Shown: positions 8,048 to 16,925 of the stretch, in pieces
Numbering within the stretch: position 1 is the stretch's first letter
Layout: the number at the start of each line of letters is the position of its first letter
Source: Acidimicrobium ferrooxidans
GTDB taxonomy: Bacteria; Actinomycetota; Geothermincolia; Fen-727; Anoxymicrobiaceae
NCBI GenBank assembly: GCA_020723485.1
Contig: DYIU01000002.1
Coordinates: 777,190-841,189 of the forward strand
Reading direction: 5' to 3'
Length of the DNA: 64,000 nucleotides
The notes under the pieces: generated by a model
What the model was told of the DNA's origin: nothing
What the model saw: only the letters and a program-made list of their open reading frames with translations
Databases searched by the model: none
Program-made: the position numbers and the translations under genes

Positions 8048-9427
8048 ATGAACATCATCGTCGCCGGATGCGGCGGGGTCGGCTCCCGTCTGGCCGAGTA
8101 CATCGTCGAAGAAGGCCATCAGGTCGTGGCCATCGACAGGGACCCCGAGGCTCTGGGGCACCTCCCGAAGTCGTTCAAGGGCAGCAGCATAGTCGGTGAC
8201 GTGATACAGGACGCGGTCCTGGTGAAGGCCGGGATAAAGCGTGCCGACGGGTTCGCCGCGGTCACCCAGTTCGACGATACCAACCTTGCAATAGCCGAGT
8301 CCGCCAGGGACAGGTACAAGGTGGCCAGGGTGGTGGCGCGGCTGGTGAATCCCGAGAAGGAGCGTTCCTTCGCCCGCAGGGGAATCGACTACTTCGACAG
8401 CACGATCATGATTGCGAACCGGGTCCGCTCGCAGTTGTTCCAGAGCCCTGGCTCGATAGTTCAGCAGGACCGGAGCGAGGTCGGCGTACAGGTCATCGAG
8501 TTCGCCATCGGGGCAGAGGCGGACGGAAAACCCGCCGGCAGCCTCACCTACGGGATAAGCTCCAGGCTGCTCATGCTCATGCGGGACAACAAGGTCGTAC
8601 CCTTCGGGCCTGACACGCCGCTCGCAAGGGGCGACAGGGTCGTCATGACCCTGCGCAAGGAAGGGTGGCACGTCGTCAAGGAGTGCATGGGCTCCGACCT
8701 CGACGAGAACGCCTGCGTCGGAGAGGTGGCCTTCGGGGTGGCGTCAGATGCGCTCGACGAGACGACCCCCGGCCTCAAGGTCATCGTCGGCGGGTGCAGC
8801 CAGGTGGGGGCGTACCTCGCCTATATTCTGGACAGCGAAGGTCACAAGGTGACCCTCCTCGACCCGGACCCCTCCCTCTTTCAGAGAGTGTCAAAGGAAT
8901 ACAGCGGCCGGTTCGTGGAGGGCGACATATTCGCGCCCGAGGCGTTGGAAAAAGCGGGCATCAAAGAGGCGGATGCCTTCGTCGCAGTGTCGAAGTCGGA
9001 CGACGCCAACCGCCGGGCGGTCGAGACCGCCAGGAACGTGTTCAAGACGGAGCACGTGATGGCTCGCGTCTTCGAGCCCGGCGAGGAGCCGTCCTACCAG
9101 GCGCTGGGCATGCCTTACGTCTGCGGGACCAGGATGCTGGCGCTCGCGCTCATGGAGAAACTGGTGAACCCGGTCGTCCGCTCAAAGTCCTCGTGCATGT
9201 TCAACCAGTACGACCTGGTCGAGTTCGAGTGTCCGCCGCGGTGGGACGGCAAGAAGGTCCGCGTCGCTTCGAGCGCGGCGAAGGTGACATTCGCATATGT
9301 CGTAAGGCGCTCGACCGGCTACATGCCGGAGGACAACTTCGTGCTGCGTACCGGGGACACTATAACCGCCCTGGTTGTCCCCAGGAAGATACGGAAGCTC
9401 GAGAAGACCCTACTCAAGCTGAGGTAA
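8048..9427 (+). CDS. trkA: TrkA-type potassium channel regulator, tandem RCK (second copy)
   Basis: 459 residues with the same two RCK-N/RCK-C halves as the 5889 gene. First half VAGCGGVGSRLAEYI with AIDRDP; second half VGGCSQVGAYLAYIL with LLDPDP. Long stretches agree between the two proteins (for example AYVVRRSTGYMPEDNFVLR versus AYIVRRSSAYMPEDNFVLR), pointing to local duplication. There is no ribosome site, in keeping with a start just 6 nt past a TATAAT box. Its TAA stop is directly followed by the ATG of the P-type ATPase gene, so the two are co-transcribed and probably coupled. That adjacency is the strongest hint that RCK control extends to the pump. Confidence 0.93.
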   Translation: MNIIVAGCGGVGSRLAEYIVEEGHQVVAIDRDPEALGHLPKSFKGSSIVGDVIQDAVLVKAGIKRADGFAAVTQFDDTNLAIAESARDRYKVARVVARLVNPEKERSFARRGIDYFDSTIMIANRVRSQLFQSPGSIVQQDRSEVGVQVIEFAIGAEADGKPAGSLTYGISSRLLMLMRDNKVVPFGPDTPLARGDRVVMTLRKEGWHVVKECMGSDLDENACVGEVAFGVASDALDETTPGLKVIVGGCSQVGAYLAYILDSEGHKVTLLDPDPSLFQRVSKEYSGRFVEGDIFAPEALEKAGIKEADAFVAVSKSDDANRRAVETARNVFKTEHVMARVFEPGEEPSYQALGMPYVCGTRMLALALMEKLVNPVVRSKSSCMFNQYDLVEFECPPRWDGKKVRVASSAAKVTFAYVVRRSTGYMPEDNFVLRTGDTITALVVPRKIRKLEKTLLKLR

Positions 9428-12265
9428 ATGGAAGAGGCGATCTACACAACCCCGGAGGACGGGGTATACAAACTGCTCGATTCGACCTCTCAAGGCCTGC
9501 GCTACGACGAGGCGGCCCGCCGGCTCGATGAACTGGGGCGCAACGTCCTCGAGAAGAAACGCAGCACTCCACTGTGGCGCAAGTTCCTGTATAACTTCTT
9601 CCATTTCTTCGCAATAATGCTCTGGGTTGCAGCCATCCTGTCTTTTGTTGCCGCGATGCCTGAGCTGGGTTATGCCTGCATAGCGGTCATCGTCATCAAC
9701 GCAATCTTCACGTTCTGGCAGGAATACAAGGCCGAAAAAGCCATCGAGAGCCTCGAGAAGATTCTCCCCAGGAAAGTCAGGGTCGTCCGTGACGGTGAGG
9801 AGCACGAGATAGAGGCCGAGGACCTGGTCCCCGGGGATTTGATGATGCTCGAGGCGGGCAACAGCATCAGCGCGGACGCGAGGCTCGTGCAGGTCAGCGA
9901 GATGCGTGTCAACAACTCGGCGCTCACAGGGGAGTCAGAGCCCCAGTCGAGGCGCTCGGAGGCCCTCCTCCTGGAGAAAGCCGCCCTGGCCGACCTGTCA
10001 AACCTTGTGTTCGCGGGAACCAGTGTCGCTTCCGGCAGCGGCAGGGCAGTGGTCTATTCGACGGGTATGAACACAGAGATAGGCAAGATAGCCGGGCTCA
10101 CTCAGGAGGTCAAGGAGGAGCCGAGCCCTCTCCAGAAGGAGATGGGCAAGATCACCAAGATACTCGCGGTCATCGCAACCACCCTTGGAGTGTTGTTCTT
10201 CGTCCTCGGCGCTTTCGTGATGAAGATGGGTGAGTCAAAGGCCTTGATGTTCGGTATCGGCATCATCGTAGCCAACGTCCCGGAGGGCTTGCTCCCCACT
10301 GTCACCCTCGCATTAGCCATGGGCACCCAGCGTATGGCAAAGCGGCACGCGCTCATCAAGAAGCTCTCCTCGGTCGAGACGCTTGGCTGCACCACAGTGA
10401 TATGCACTGATAAGACGGGGACTCTTACGACCAACGAGATGACGGTCCGTGAGATATGGGTAGCTGACCGGGACATCCAGATCGGGGGCGTGGGGTACAC
10501 CCCGACCGGCGACTTCACGAAGGACGGAAAGCCGCTGGCCGAGGAAGATACCACTGCGATGCTGAAGTTGCTGCGGATTGCGGCATTCTGCAACAATTCG
10601 AAGCTCCTCCCGCCGCAGGAAATGGAGGAGCAGTGGCGCATTCTGGGCGATCCCACCGAGGCAGCCCTCCTCGTGACCGCACAGAAGTTCAAGTACGACT
10701 ACGAGACGGAACTCAAGATATTCCCGCGGCGGTACGAGCTCCCGTTCGACTCCCGCCGCAAACGCATGACCACCACCCACAAAGCCGAGAGGGGTGTCGA
10801 AGCACTGGTCAAGGGCGCCCCGATGGAAGTGCTGGCGCTCAGCACGAAAATATGGCAGCCGGACGGGGCAAGGGAGATCACCGAGCGCGACCGCGAGGCG
10901 GTCAGGGAGATGAACGACCGCTACGCGACGCAGGCGCTCCGCGTGCTCGGGTTCGCCTACCGCGAGCTGGAACAGGAGCAGAAGCACTACGAGATAGAGG
11001 ACCTGGAAAAGGACCTCACCTTCGTGGGGCTCGCCGCAATGATGGATCCGCCGCGACCCGAAGTCGAGCAGGCCGTTGCAGAATGCCGCACCGCAGGTAT
11101 AAGGGTGATAATGATAACCGGCGATTACGGTGTCACCGCCGAGTCTATCGCGCGACGCATCGGACTCGTGCGTGGACGCGAAGTCAGAGTAGTGACCGGG
11201 GTGGACATCGAGGAGATGTCCGACGAGGAGCTCGGCGCCGCCCTGGAGGAGCCCCAGATCCTCTTCGCGAGAGTCTCTCCCGAACACAAGATGAGGATAG
11301 CTCTCGTGTTGAAGAGCAAGGGCGAGATTGTGGCGATGACAGGTGACGGCGTGAATGACGCACCGGCGCTGAAAGCAGCCGATATAGGCGTCGCCATGGG
11401 AATCGCGGGCACTGACGTTGCCAAGGACGCAGCGGAGATGATACTGACCGACGACAACTTCGCCTCAATCGTGAACGCCATCGAGGAGGGGCGAGCGGTC
11501 TACGACAACATCAAGCGGTTTGTGACCTACATCCTGGCGAGCAACATCCCCGAGGTGTTCCCGTTCCTGCTGTACGTCATGGCCAAGGTGCCACTGCCTC
11601 TGACCGTGATGCAGATCCTGGCGGTGGACCTCGGCACCGACCTCATCCCCGCCCTTGCGCTGGGAACGGAAACCCCGGAACCTGGCATTATGAACCGCCC
11701 ACCCCGCTCCCAGAAAGAACGGCTGCTCTCATGGAAGCTACTGGGCAGGGCCTACGGGTTCCTGGGGCCGATCGAGGGGATCTGCTCGCTCGCCGCGTTC
11801 TTCTTTGTCTACTGGCTGGCTGGTTGGCGACCATCGATGGGCGTCATGGCAATGTGGCCAGCAGATGCTCAAGCCGGCATCGCCGCCGGCGCCTTCGCAG
11901 CCTACTACGTGATGGCGACGACGGCCTGCCACCACACCATCGTAACGACGCAGATAGGGAACGGGTTCGCTTGCAGGACGGAGCGCGAATCGATTTTCAA
12001 GGTCGGTTTTACAACCAACACCTTCTACCTGTGGGGCATCCTGTCCGAGCTCGTCATCCTGGTGATATTCATCTACGTACCGCCGTTCCCCAACTTCTTC
12101 GGTTTCGAGCCGGTCAGCATCTGGGTCTGGCTGTTCATGTTCGCGATGATCCCGTTCCCGCTCGTGGCCGACGAGATAAGGAAATACTTCATCCGCAGGC
12201 ACGCGGCAAAAAAGGAAGAACTACTTACCGAGAAGAGACAAGTGGCACTGGAGGAGGCGGCCTGA
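9428..12265 (+). CDS. P-type cation ATPase of the Na,K-ATPase-like (IIC) class
   Basis: 945 residues. Order: N-terminal cation-ATPase domain, M1-M2, actuator domain (LTGESEPQ), M3-M4, phosphorylation domain (DKTGT, D328), nucleotide domain (LVKGAPMEVL), MDPPRP, TGDGVNDAPALK, then M5-M10. The membrane signatures match Na,K/H,K-ATPase alpha subunits: VANVPEGLLPTVTLALAMG in M4 (E286), SNIPEVFPFLL in M5 (S705, N706, E709) and VDLGTDLIPALALG in M6 (D734, D738). The position of the H,K-ATPase lysine is serine here, as in Na,K-ATPase. The C-terminal VADEIRKYFIRRH also follows that class. No beta subunit is seen. It probably exports Na+ (or H+) and may import K+; the ion is inferred from motifs. The start ATG abuts the trkA stop. 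Confidence 0.93.
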   Translation: MEEAIYTTPEDGVYKLLDSTSQGLRYDEAARRLDELGRNVLEKKRSTPLWRKFLYNFFHFFAIMLWVAAILSFVAAMPELGYACIAVIVINAIFTFWQEYKAEKAIESLEKILPRKVRVVRDGEEHEIEAEDLVPGDLMMLEAGNSISADARLVQVSEMRVNNSALTGESEPQSRRSEALLLEKAALADLSNLVFAGTSVASGSGRAVVYSTGMNTEIGKIAGLTQEVKEEPSPLQKEMGKITKILAVIATTLGVLFFVLGAFVMKMGESKALMFGIGIIVANVPEGLLPTVTLALAMGTQRMAKRHALIKKLSSVETLGCTTVICTDKTGTLTTNEMTVREIWVADRDIQIGGVGYTPTGDFTKDGKPLAEEDTTAMLKLLRIAAFCNNSKLLPPQEMEEQWRILGDPTEAALLVTAQKFKYDYETELKIFPRRYELPFDSRRKRMTTTHKAERGVEALVKGAPMEVLALSTKIWQPDGAREITERDREAVREMNDRYATQALRVLGFAYRELEQEQKHYEIEDLEKDLTFVGLAAMMDPPRPEVEQAVAECRTAGIRVIMITGDYGVTAESIARRIGLVRGREVRVVTGVDIEEMSDEELGAALEEPQILFARVSPEHKMRIALVLKSKGEIVAMTGDGVNDAPALKAADIGVAMGIAGTDVAKDAAEMILTDDNFASIVNAIEEGRAVYDNIKRFVTYILASNIPEVFPFLLYVMAKVPLPLTVMQILAVDLGTDLIPALALGTETPEPGIMNRPPRSQKERLLSWKLLGRAYGFLGPIEGICSLAAFFFVYWLAGWRPSMGVMAMWPADAQAGIAAGAFAAYYVMATTACHHTIVTTQIGNGFACRTERESIFKVGFTTNTFYLWGILSELVILVIFIYVPPFPNFFGFEPVSIWVWLFMFAMIPFPLVADEIRKYFIRRHAAKKEELLTEKRQVALEEAA

Positions 12266-12311
12266 TCGCCCGACAGGTCGGCCCGTCCGGGTCCAACGGG
12301 GGTTGAAGCTC

Positions 12312-12962
12312 ATGCACGTGGTCATCATGGGATGCGGGAGGACCGGCTCGCGGCTGGCCCGCCGCCTGGAGCGGCAGGGCCACAGCGTCGCGGTCATAGA
12401 CAAGGACCCGACTGCTTTCCACCTGCTCGACGTGGAATTCAAAGGACGGGTGGTGGAGGGCATCGGCTTTGACTCCGAGGTGCTGGTCGAGGCCGGCATC
12501 GAGAGGGCGGACGCCTTCATCGCGGTGAGCAGCGGGGACAACTCCAACATAGTGTCGTCCATCATAGCGAAGGACACGTTCCACGTCCCGAAGGTGGTCA
12601 CGCGTATCTACGACCCCAGGCGCGCGATGATATACAGGCGCTTCGGGATCGCGACGGTGGCGCCCGTCCAGTGGGGCGTGAACAAGATATATGACCAGCT
12701 GTTCAGGGAGCGATCGTTCGCAAGGGAGACGTTCGGCTCCGGAGAGGTCGAGCTGATGGAGTTCGACCTGCCCGGCAACCTCGCCGGCAGGCGGGTCTCT
12801 GAGTTCGAGGTCCCCGGGGAGGTCCAGTTGGCCGCGATCGAGCGGCGGGGCGCGGCCATCCTGCCGGTGGCGGGGACCACCTTCGAGCAGGGCGATGCCG
12901 TGAGCGTGCTGGTGCTGCGCCAGTCGATGGAGAAGTTCAAGAAGATGTTCTTCCTGACATGA
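12312..12962 (+). CDS. Single-domain TrkA/RCK protein, GCG type
   Basis: 216 residues from the ATG at 12312, with GGGGG upstream; a TTG at 12303 would add three residues. RCK-N domain (HVVIMGCGRTGSRLARRL, then VIDKDP) followed by a divergent RCK-C domain from about residue 138. With the next gene it forms a pair like ceoB-ceoC of Mycobacterium tuberculosis. It follows the ATPase by 46 nt, so it is in the same transcription unit. Its N-terminal half resembles the first half of the full-length TrkA copies, as if it were a TrkA that never duplicated or has been halved. Confidence 0.9.
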   Translation: MHVVIMGCGRTGSRLARRLERQGHSVAVIDKDPTAFHLLDVEFKGRVVEGIGFDSEVLVEAGIERADAFIAVSSGDNSNIVSSIIAKDTFHVPKVVTRIYDPRRAMIYRRFGIATVAPVQWGVNKIYDQLFRERSFARETFGSGEVELMEFDLPGNLAGRRVSEFEVPGEVQLAAIERRGAAILPVAGTTFEQGDAVSVLVLRQSMEKFKKMFFLT

Positions 12963-12981
12963 GGGCGAGGAGGCTTACGCG

Positions 12982-13644
12982 ATGCGAGTGATAATTGCCG
13001 GAGGGGGCGTGGTAGGCTCTTTCCTCGCCCGGATACTCCACGAGAAGAACGAGGTCACGGTCATAGATCAGAACAAGGACAAGTGCGCCCTCCTCTCCAG
13101 CGAGAAGGGCACCATCAGGGCCATATGCGAGGACGCCTGCGAGCCGTGGGTGCTCGAGTTCGCCGGCATCGAGGAGGCGGACTTGATGGTCGCGGTCACC
13201 GGCGACGACGAGGACAACCTGGTCATCAGCTACCTGTCCAAGTTCGAATACGACGTGCCGAAGGTCATCGGTCGCGTCAACAACCCGAAGAACCGCTGGC
13301 TGTTCACACCCAGCTGGGGAGTGGACGTCGAGGTGAGCACGCCCGACATCATCGCCAAGATAATCGAAGAGGAGACCACCCTCGGCGAGATAGTCACTGT
13401 GATGAAGCTGCAGGCGAGCGACGTGAGCCTCGTGGAGATAACATTGCCCGGGGACGCCTCTGCCATTGGCAGCCCGCTCTCCGAGCTCTCGCTGCCGCCT
13501 GAGACGCTCGTCGTCACCGTGGTTCGTGAAGACGCCATGATAGTGCCAAAGGCCGACACTGTACTCAGGGAAGGCGACAAGGTGCTGGCGGTCACGAACG
13601 TTCAGAACCAGAAGGCCCTGGAGGCACTCCTCGGCCACCACTAG
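12982..13644 (+). CDS. Single-domain TrkA/RCK protein, GGG type (second copy)
   Basis: 220 residues. RCK-N (RVIIAGGGVVGSFLARIL, VIDQNK) and RCK-C (about 140-218). Very similar in plan to the 7276 protein, including TGDDEDNLV and GRVNNPKNRW. The start is supported by GAGGGCGAGGAGG 8 nt upstream. It is the last gene of the island; an intergenic stretch of more than 350 bp follows. Confidence 0.9.
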   Translation: MRVIIAGGGVVGSFLARILHEKNEVTVIDQNKDKCALLSSEKGTIRAICEDACEPWVLEFAGIEEADLMVAVTGDDEDNLVISYLSKFEYDVPKVIGRVNNPKNRWLFTPSWGVDVEVSTPDIIAKIIEEETTLGEIVTVMKLQASDVSLVEITLPGDASAIGSPLSELSLPPETLVVTVVREDAMIVPKADTVLREGDKVLAVTNVQNQKALEALLGHH

Positions 13645-13698
13645 GGCGCGGTCCTGCTCGGCACGATGATGCTCCACCATGCACTGACGGGCCAGCCC

Positions 13699-13758
13699 TG
13701 GGTTCCGTCGGTTCCGCTTAGTGCCCACGTCGCCAGCTCTTGGGTTCCGTCGGTCCCG
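13699..13758. repeat. Two 18-bp direct repeats after the trk island
   Basis: TGGGTTCCGTCGGTTCCG (13699-13716) and TGGGTTCCGTCGGTCCCG (13741-13758) differ at one base and are spaced 42 bp. They lie in the gene-free stretch 13645-14020, which otherwise holds only the palindromic element at 13842-14004. Their role is unknown. Confidence 0.5.
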
Positions 13759-13841
13759 TTTTGTACGTGGGTGACGTGCCGCCGCCCGGGATTAAAACGC
13801 CTCGTCGCGCGTTTGCGATGCGGGGTGCAGTCGCCCGTTCA

Positions 13842-14004
13842 GTGTCGGACATTTGCATAACAATATCAACATTAGTTAACTGATGAATCATCCTTAACAC
13901 GAATCGCGTCTTTGAGGCCCTGGAGGCCGTCTGACCTGTTACTCATGTTGTTCGTGTTAATATTATAAAGTATTGGTATCTTTTGTGATGCAAATGTCCG
14001 ACAC
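13842..14004. repeat. Palindromic element with GTGTCGGACATTTGCAT ends
   Basis: Perfect 17-bp terminal inverted repeats: GTGTCGGACATTTGCAT at 13842-13858 and ATGCAAATGTCCGACAC at 13988-14004. The 129-bp interior is AT-rich and contains AACATTAGTTAACTGATG, whose GTTAAC also occurs in the cores of the GGGTCAGACC elements. It looks like a separate end-type of the same kind of non-autonomous element. Confidence 0.75.
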
Positions 14005-14020
14005 AGACGCAGCTCCACCG

Positions 14021-15286
14021 CTAGGCATCGCGGACGGGGCGCACGTAATTGTATATCCTGATAGCGTCACCCTGCGGGCCGTTACCCTGCGGGTACTCAC
14101 CCGGGTCCCCGGCCTTGGGATCGCTCCTCTGCGCCCCGGCGCCGTGGACATCCAGCCACCTGCCCTGCATGAATCCCATCGCTCGTCCGAACGCCACATA
14201 GGAGGCGGCGCGCCCACCGCCCCTGGTGCTCACGTGGGTGGTCGAACTCCAGTAGCAAGGCCAGTCGGCCTGCCCCGCCTCGTTCGTTATCTGAGTGCAG
14301 ATAAAGACGGGATCGACGGCCGACGACGAGGTCGCGTCCGGGGAGCGCGAGTAATCTACTATACTCTGCAGTTCCTTCACATCCGGAAGCCTCCAGTCAG
14401 AATGGCCCAGGTAATCTTCCGCGTTCCTCTGCTGGACCCAGGCCAGCGCCTCCTCCCAATCAAGACCCTTGCCGCTGTCCCCCTTCGACCAAATGAGCCC
14501 TGAGGACTCGTCGGTAACGGTCCCGTCATTGTTGTCCTTGAACGAGTTCTCCCCGTACTCGGTATTGCCGCGCACGTAGATCACGTAGAAACCTTTTTCC
14601 TCGGATTGTCCGGGCATGGGGCCAGTCGGGTATCCCTTGATGCGGCCGTCGGCGAAGTTCACCCCGAACGCGGTCTCGTTACCTCCCATGGTCGTACCGG
14701 TATACCTCGTCGATGATATCCACTGGGAGTCGATGATACGGTCCCCGGCGGCCGGGTCACCGTACGAGAAATCGAAGTACCGCGTGTCCAGGAACGGTGT
14801 GAAGCCGGCAGTGTCGGTGGACTCCGCCGGGGGGTCGATGCCGCTGAACATTATCAGGGAATAAAGCTCCTTGATCGACGGCAGGCGCCAGTCGTCGTAA
14901 CCGGCAAGGCTGAATGAGTCGGCTCCGGCTACCGCCTTTGAGTAGGTCTTCTTCTCCCCCGGGTCTTTCTGCCACATGAGCCCGGTGTTGAGGTCGCTGA
15001 CCGTTCCATCCCCGTTATCCCGGTATGAAGGCTGATCTTTATCGTGCTGCGCGTCCTGACCGTAGAACGGCTGGCCCGGTGCGGGTGCTGCTATCCGAGT
15101 CTCGTTGTCGTAGCACTCGGTCTGGTTGGTGTCCACCACCGCGTAGGGCGCGCCGTCGTTCTCAGCCGTTTCTGTGGTATCCCCCTTCGACACCCGTAGC
15201 TCCCCACCGCCCCCGCACGAGGCTGCGAACAAAATGAGCGGGAGCACCAGTCCAACGCACAGGAGAACCGTCTTCGTCGCTTTCAC
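14021..15286 (-). CDS. Lipoprotein with two DUF1566 (Lcl C-terminal-like) domains
   Basis: 421 residues from a GTG with GAAGGAGG 8 nt upstream. Signal peptide with lipobox (FAAS|C), a linker of about 60 residues, then two DUF1566 domains. The first has YRDNGDGTVSDLNTGLMW and DDWRLPSIKELYSLI; the second FKDNNDGTVTDESSGLIW and SDWRLPDVKELQSIVDY. DUF1566 is common in surface lipoproteins and adhesins such as the Legionella collagen-like protein, and the fold is related to C-type lectin-like domains; the ligand is unknown. The gene stands alone between the trk island and phoU, and its 3' end abuts the palindromic element at 13842-14004. Confidence 0.85.
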   Translation of the reverse strand: MKATKTVLLCVGLVLPLILFAASCGGGGELRVSKGDTTETAENDGAPYAVVDTNQTECYDNETRIAAPAPGQPFYGQDAQHDKDQPSYRDNGDGTVSDLNTGLMWQKDPGEKKTYSKAVAGADSFSLAGYDDWRLPSIKELYSLIMFSGIDPPAESTDTAGFTPFLDTRYFDFSYGDPAAGDRIIDSQWISSTRYTGTTMGGNETAFGVNFADGRIKGYPTGPMPGQSEEKGFYVIYVRGNTEYGENSFKDNNDGTVTDESSGLIWSKGDSGKGLDWEEALAWVQQRNAEDYLGHSDWRLPDVKELQSIVDYSRSPDATSSSAVDPVFICTQITNEAGQADWPCYWSSTTHVSTRGGGRAASYVAFGRAMGFMQGRWLDVHGAGAQRSDPKAGDPGEYPQGNGPQGDAIRIYNYVRPVRDA

Positions 15287-15438
15287 GTCTATGCCTCCTT
15301 CACCGCTCCAGAGCCCGAGGACAGTACGCTTTCATGACGTACACGACAGATTCATTGTGCGGCCTCTTTGTTAAGGTGATGTGCGCGCAGTGTAAAAAGG
15401 ATGTTAACCAACGCTCCCGCGGAAAGCGCGAAATCGGG

Positions 15439-16083
15439 TCAGGTCACGAACTGGCCGGTAATCATGTAGCGGACGTCCTCGCCGATGTCGACCGCGTGGT
15501 CGGCGATGCGTTCTATGAAGCGGGCGACCATGACCACGCGGATTACCAGGTCGACCTCCTCCTCGCTCTCGCGGTCAGTACTCTTGAGGAAGCTCCTGTT
15601 GATGCGGTCGACCGTATCGTCCATCTCGACCAGGCTCTCGGCCTTCGCCTCGTCGCGCTCCTTGAACGAGTCGACCGCGGTGACGAGCATCCTCACAGCC
15701 CTCTTGAACATCTCGTCGATGTTCTCGGAGATCCAGGGCGACAGCTTGTAGTCTCCCAGGTTCTTTATCGCCTTGCTGATGTTCACGCACAGGTCCGCGA
15801 CCCTCTCCAGGTGGGTCGCGAGCCTCATGATGACTATGATAGTGCGCAGGTCTATGGCAACCGGAGCCTGCCGCGCCAGCAGCTCTATGCCGTTCTCCTC
15901 GATGAGCTTGACGTAGTCGTCCACCACGTCGTCCCCGTCGATTATCTCCTGGGCCAGCGCCGCATCGAGGCCGGCGAACGCACGCCTGGCTTTCTCGATG
16001 ATGTCCACCGTGATGTTAGCCATCTTCAGCAGGTCGAGGTACAGGTCCTCCAGCTGCTGGTGAAAGGTCTTCCTTACCTCCAT
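15439..16083 (-). CDS. phoU: PhoU phosphate-signalling regulator
   Basis: 214 residues, two PhoU helical repeats (about 10-100 and 115-205) with the acidic metal-binding segments (for example ERVADLCVNISKAI and ERIADHAVDIGEDV). PhoU links the Pst transporter to the PhoR kinase and keeps the regulon off when phosphate is plentiful. I chose the ATG at 16083 with AAGGGG upstream over a TTG two codons earlier. It is the last gene of the leftward phoB-phoU run. The last codons and stop (GTGACCTGACCC) coincide with the end motif of the GGGTCAGGTCAC repeat family, so a repeat end may have contributed the stop codon. Confidence 0.95.
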   Translation of the reverse strand: MEVRKTFHQQLEDLYLDLLKMANITVDIIEKARRAFAGLDAALAQEIIDGDDVVDDYVKLIEENGIELLARQAPVAIDLRTIIVIMRLATHLERVADLCVNISKAIKNLGDYKLSPWISENIDEMFKRAVRMLVTAVDSFKERDEAKAESLVEMDDTVDRINRSFLKSTDRESEEEVDLVIRVVMVARFIERIADHAVDIGEDVRYMITGQFVT

Positions 16084-16127
16084 TGACAACCCCTTTGCCG
16101 CTTCAATCGGGTCCGCTTGCAGGTATT

Positions 16128-16916
16128 CTACCCGAACCGGCCTGTGATGTACCGCTCAGTCCTCTCGTCGGTCGGGTTGGTGAACATGGTGTTGGTGTCC
16201 CCGTATTCTATCAATCGCCCGGGCTCGCCCTGCTCCTGGACCAGCATGAAAGCCGTGAAATCGCTCACCCTGGCCGCCTGCTGCATGTTGTGGGTGACTA
16301 TGACCATGGTGAAGTTCTCCTTGAGCTCGGCCATGAGGTCCTCGATGAGCTGCGTGGCAACCGGGTCGATGGCCGAGCACGGCTCGTCGAAGAGGATGAC
16401 CTCCGGCTGGACCGCGATGACCCTGGCGATGCACAGCCGCTGCTGCTGGCCGCCGGAGAGGTTCTGCCCCGATTCGCGGAGGATGGTCTTCACCTCGTGC
16501 CACAGGGCGGCCTTCTTCAGGCTGTCCTCCACGATGAAGTCGAGCTTCTCCTTGTCTTTGATGCCCACCAGCTTCGGGCCGTAGGCGACGTTCTCGTAGA
16601 TGCTCTTCGGGAACGGGTTCGGGCGCTGGAAGACCATCCCCACCCGGCGCCGCAGGCCTATGGTGTCGAAGCCCGGCTGGTAGATGTTCTCGCCATCCAG
16701 CTCGACCTGGCCTTCCGTCCGCACGCCCTCGATGAGGTCGTTCATCCTGTTCAGGCACCGGACCAGGGTGCTCTTGCCGCACCCGGAAGGCCCTATGAGG
16801 GCGGTTATCCGCCTTGCGGGAACGTCGAGCGTGACATCCTCTATAGCCTTGAAGTCGGTATAGTACATCGAGAGGTTCTTTATCTGCATCTTGTTTTCCA
16901 GGGCTTCTTCCGTCAC
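16128..16916 (-). CDS. pstB: Phosphate ABC transporter ATPase PstB
   Basis: 262 residues. Walker [10 protein letters not shown], signature LSGGQQQR, Walker [14 protein letters not shown], switch histidine in IVTHNMQQ. All match PstB, including the PstB-typical [15 protein letters not shown] and [14 protein letters not shown]. It energises phosphate uptake through PstA/PstC. The GTG start has AGGAGCTGAAA upstream and lies 9 nt after the pstA stop. Confidence 0.97.
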   Translation of the reverse strand: MTEEALENKMQIKNLSMYYTDFKAIEDVTLDVPARRITALIGPSGCGKSTLVRCLNRMNDLIEGVRTEGQVELDGENIYQPGFDTIGLRRRVGMVFQRPNPFPKSIYENVAYGPKLVGIKDKEKLDFIVEDSLKKAALWHEVKTILRESGQNLSGGQQQRLCIARVIAVQPEVILFDEPCSAIDPVATQLIEDLMAELKENFTMVIVTHNMQQAARVSDFTAFMLVQEQGEPGRLIEYGDTNTMFTNPTDERTERYITGRFG

Positions 16917-16925
16917 TTTCAGCTC

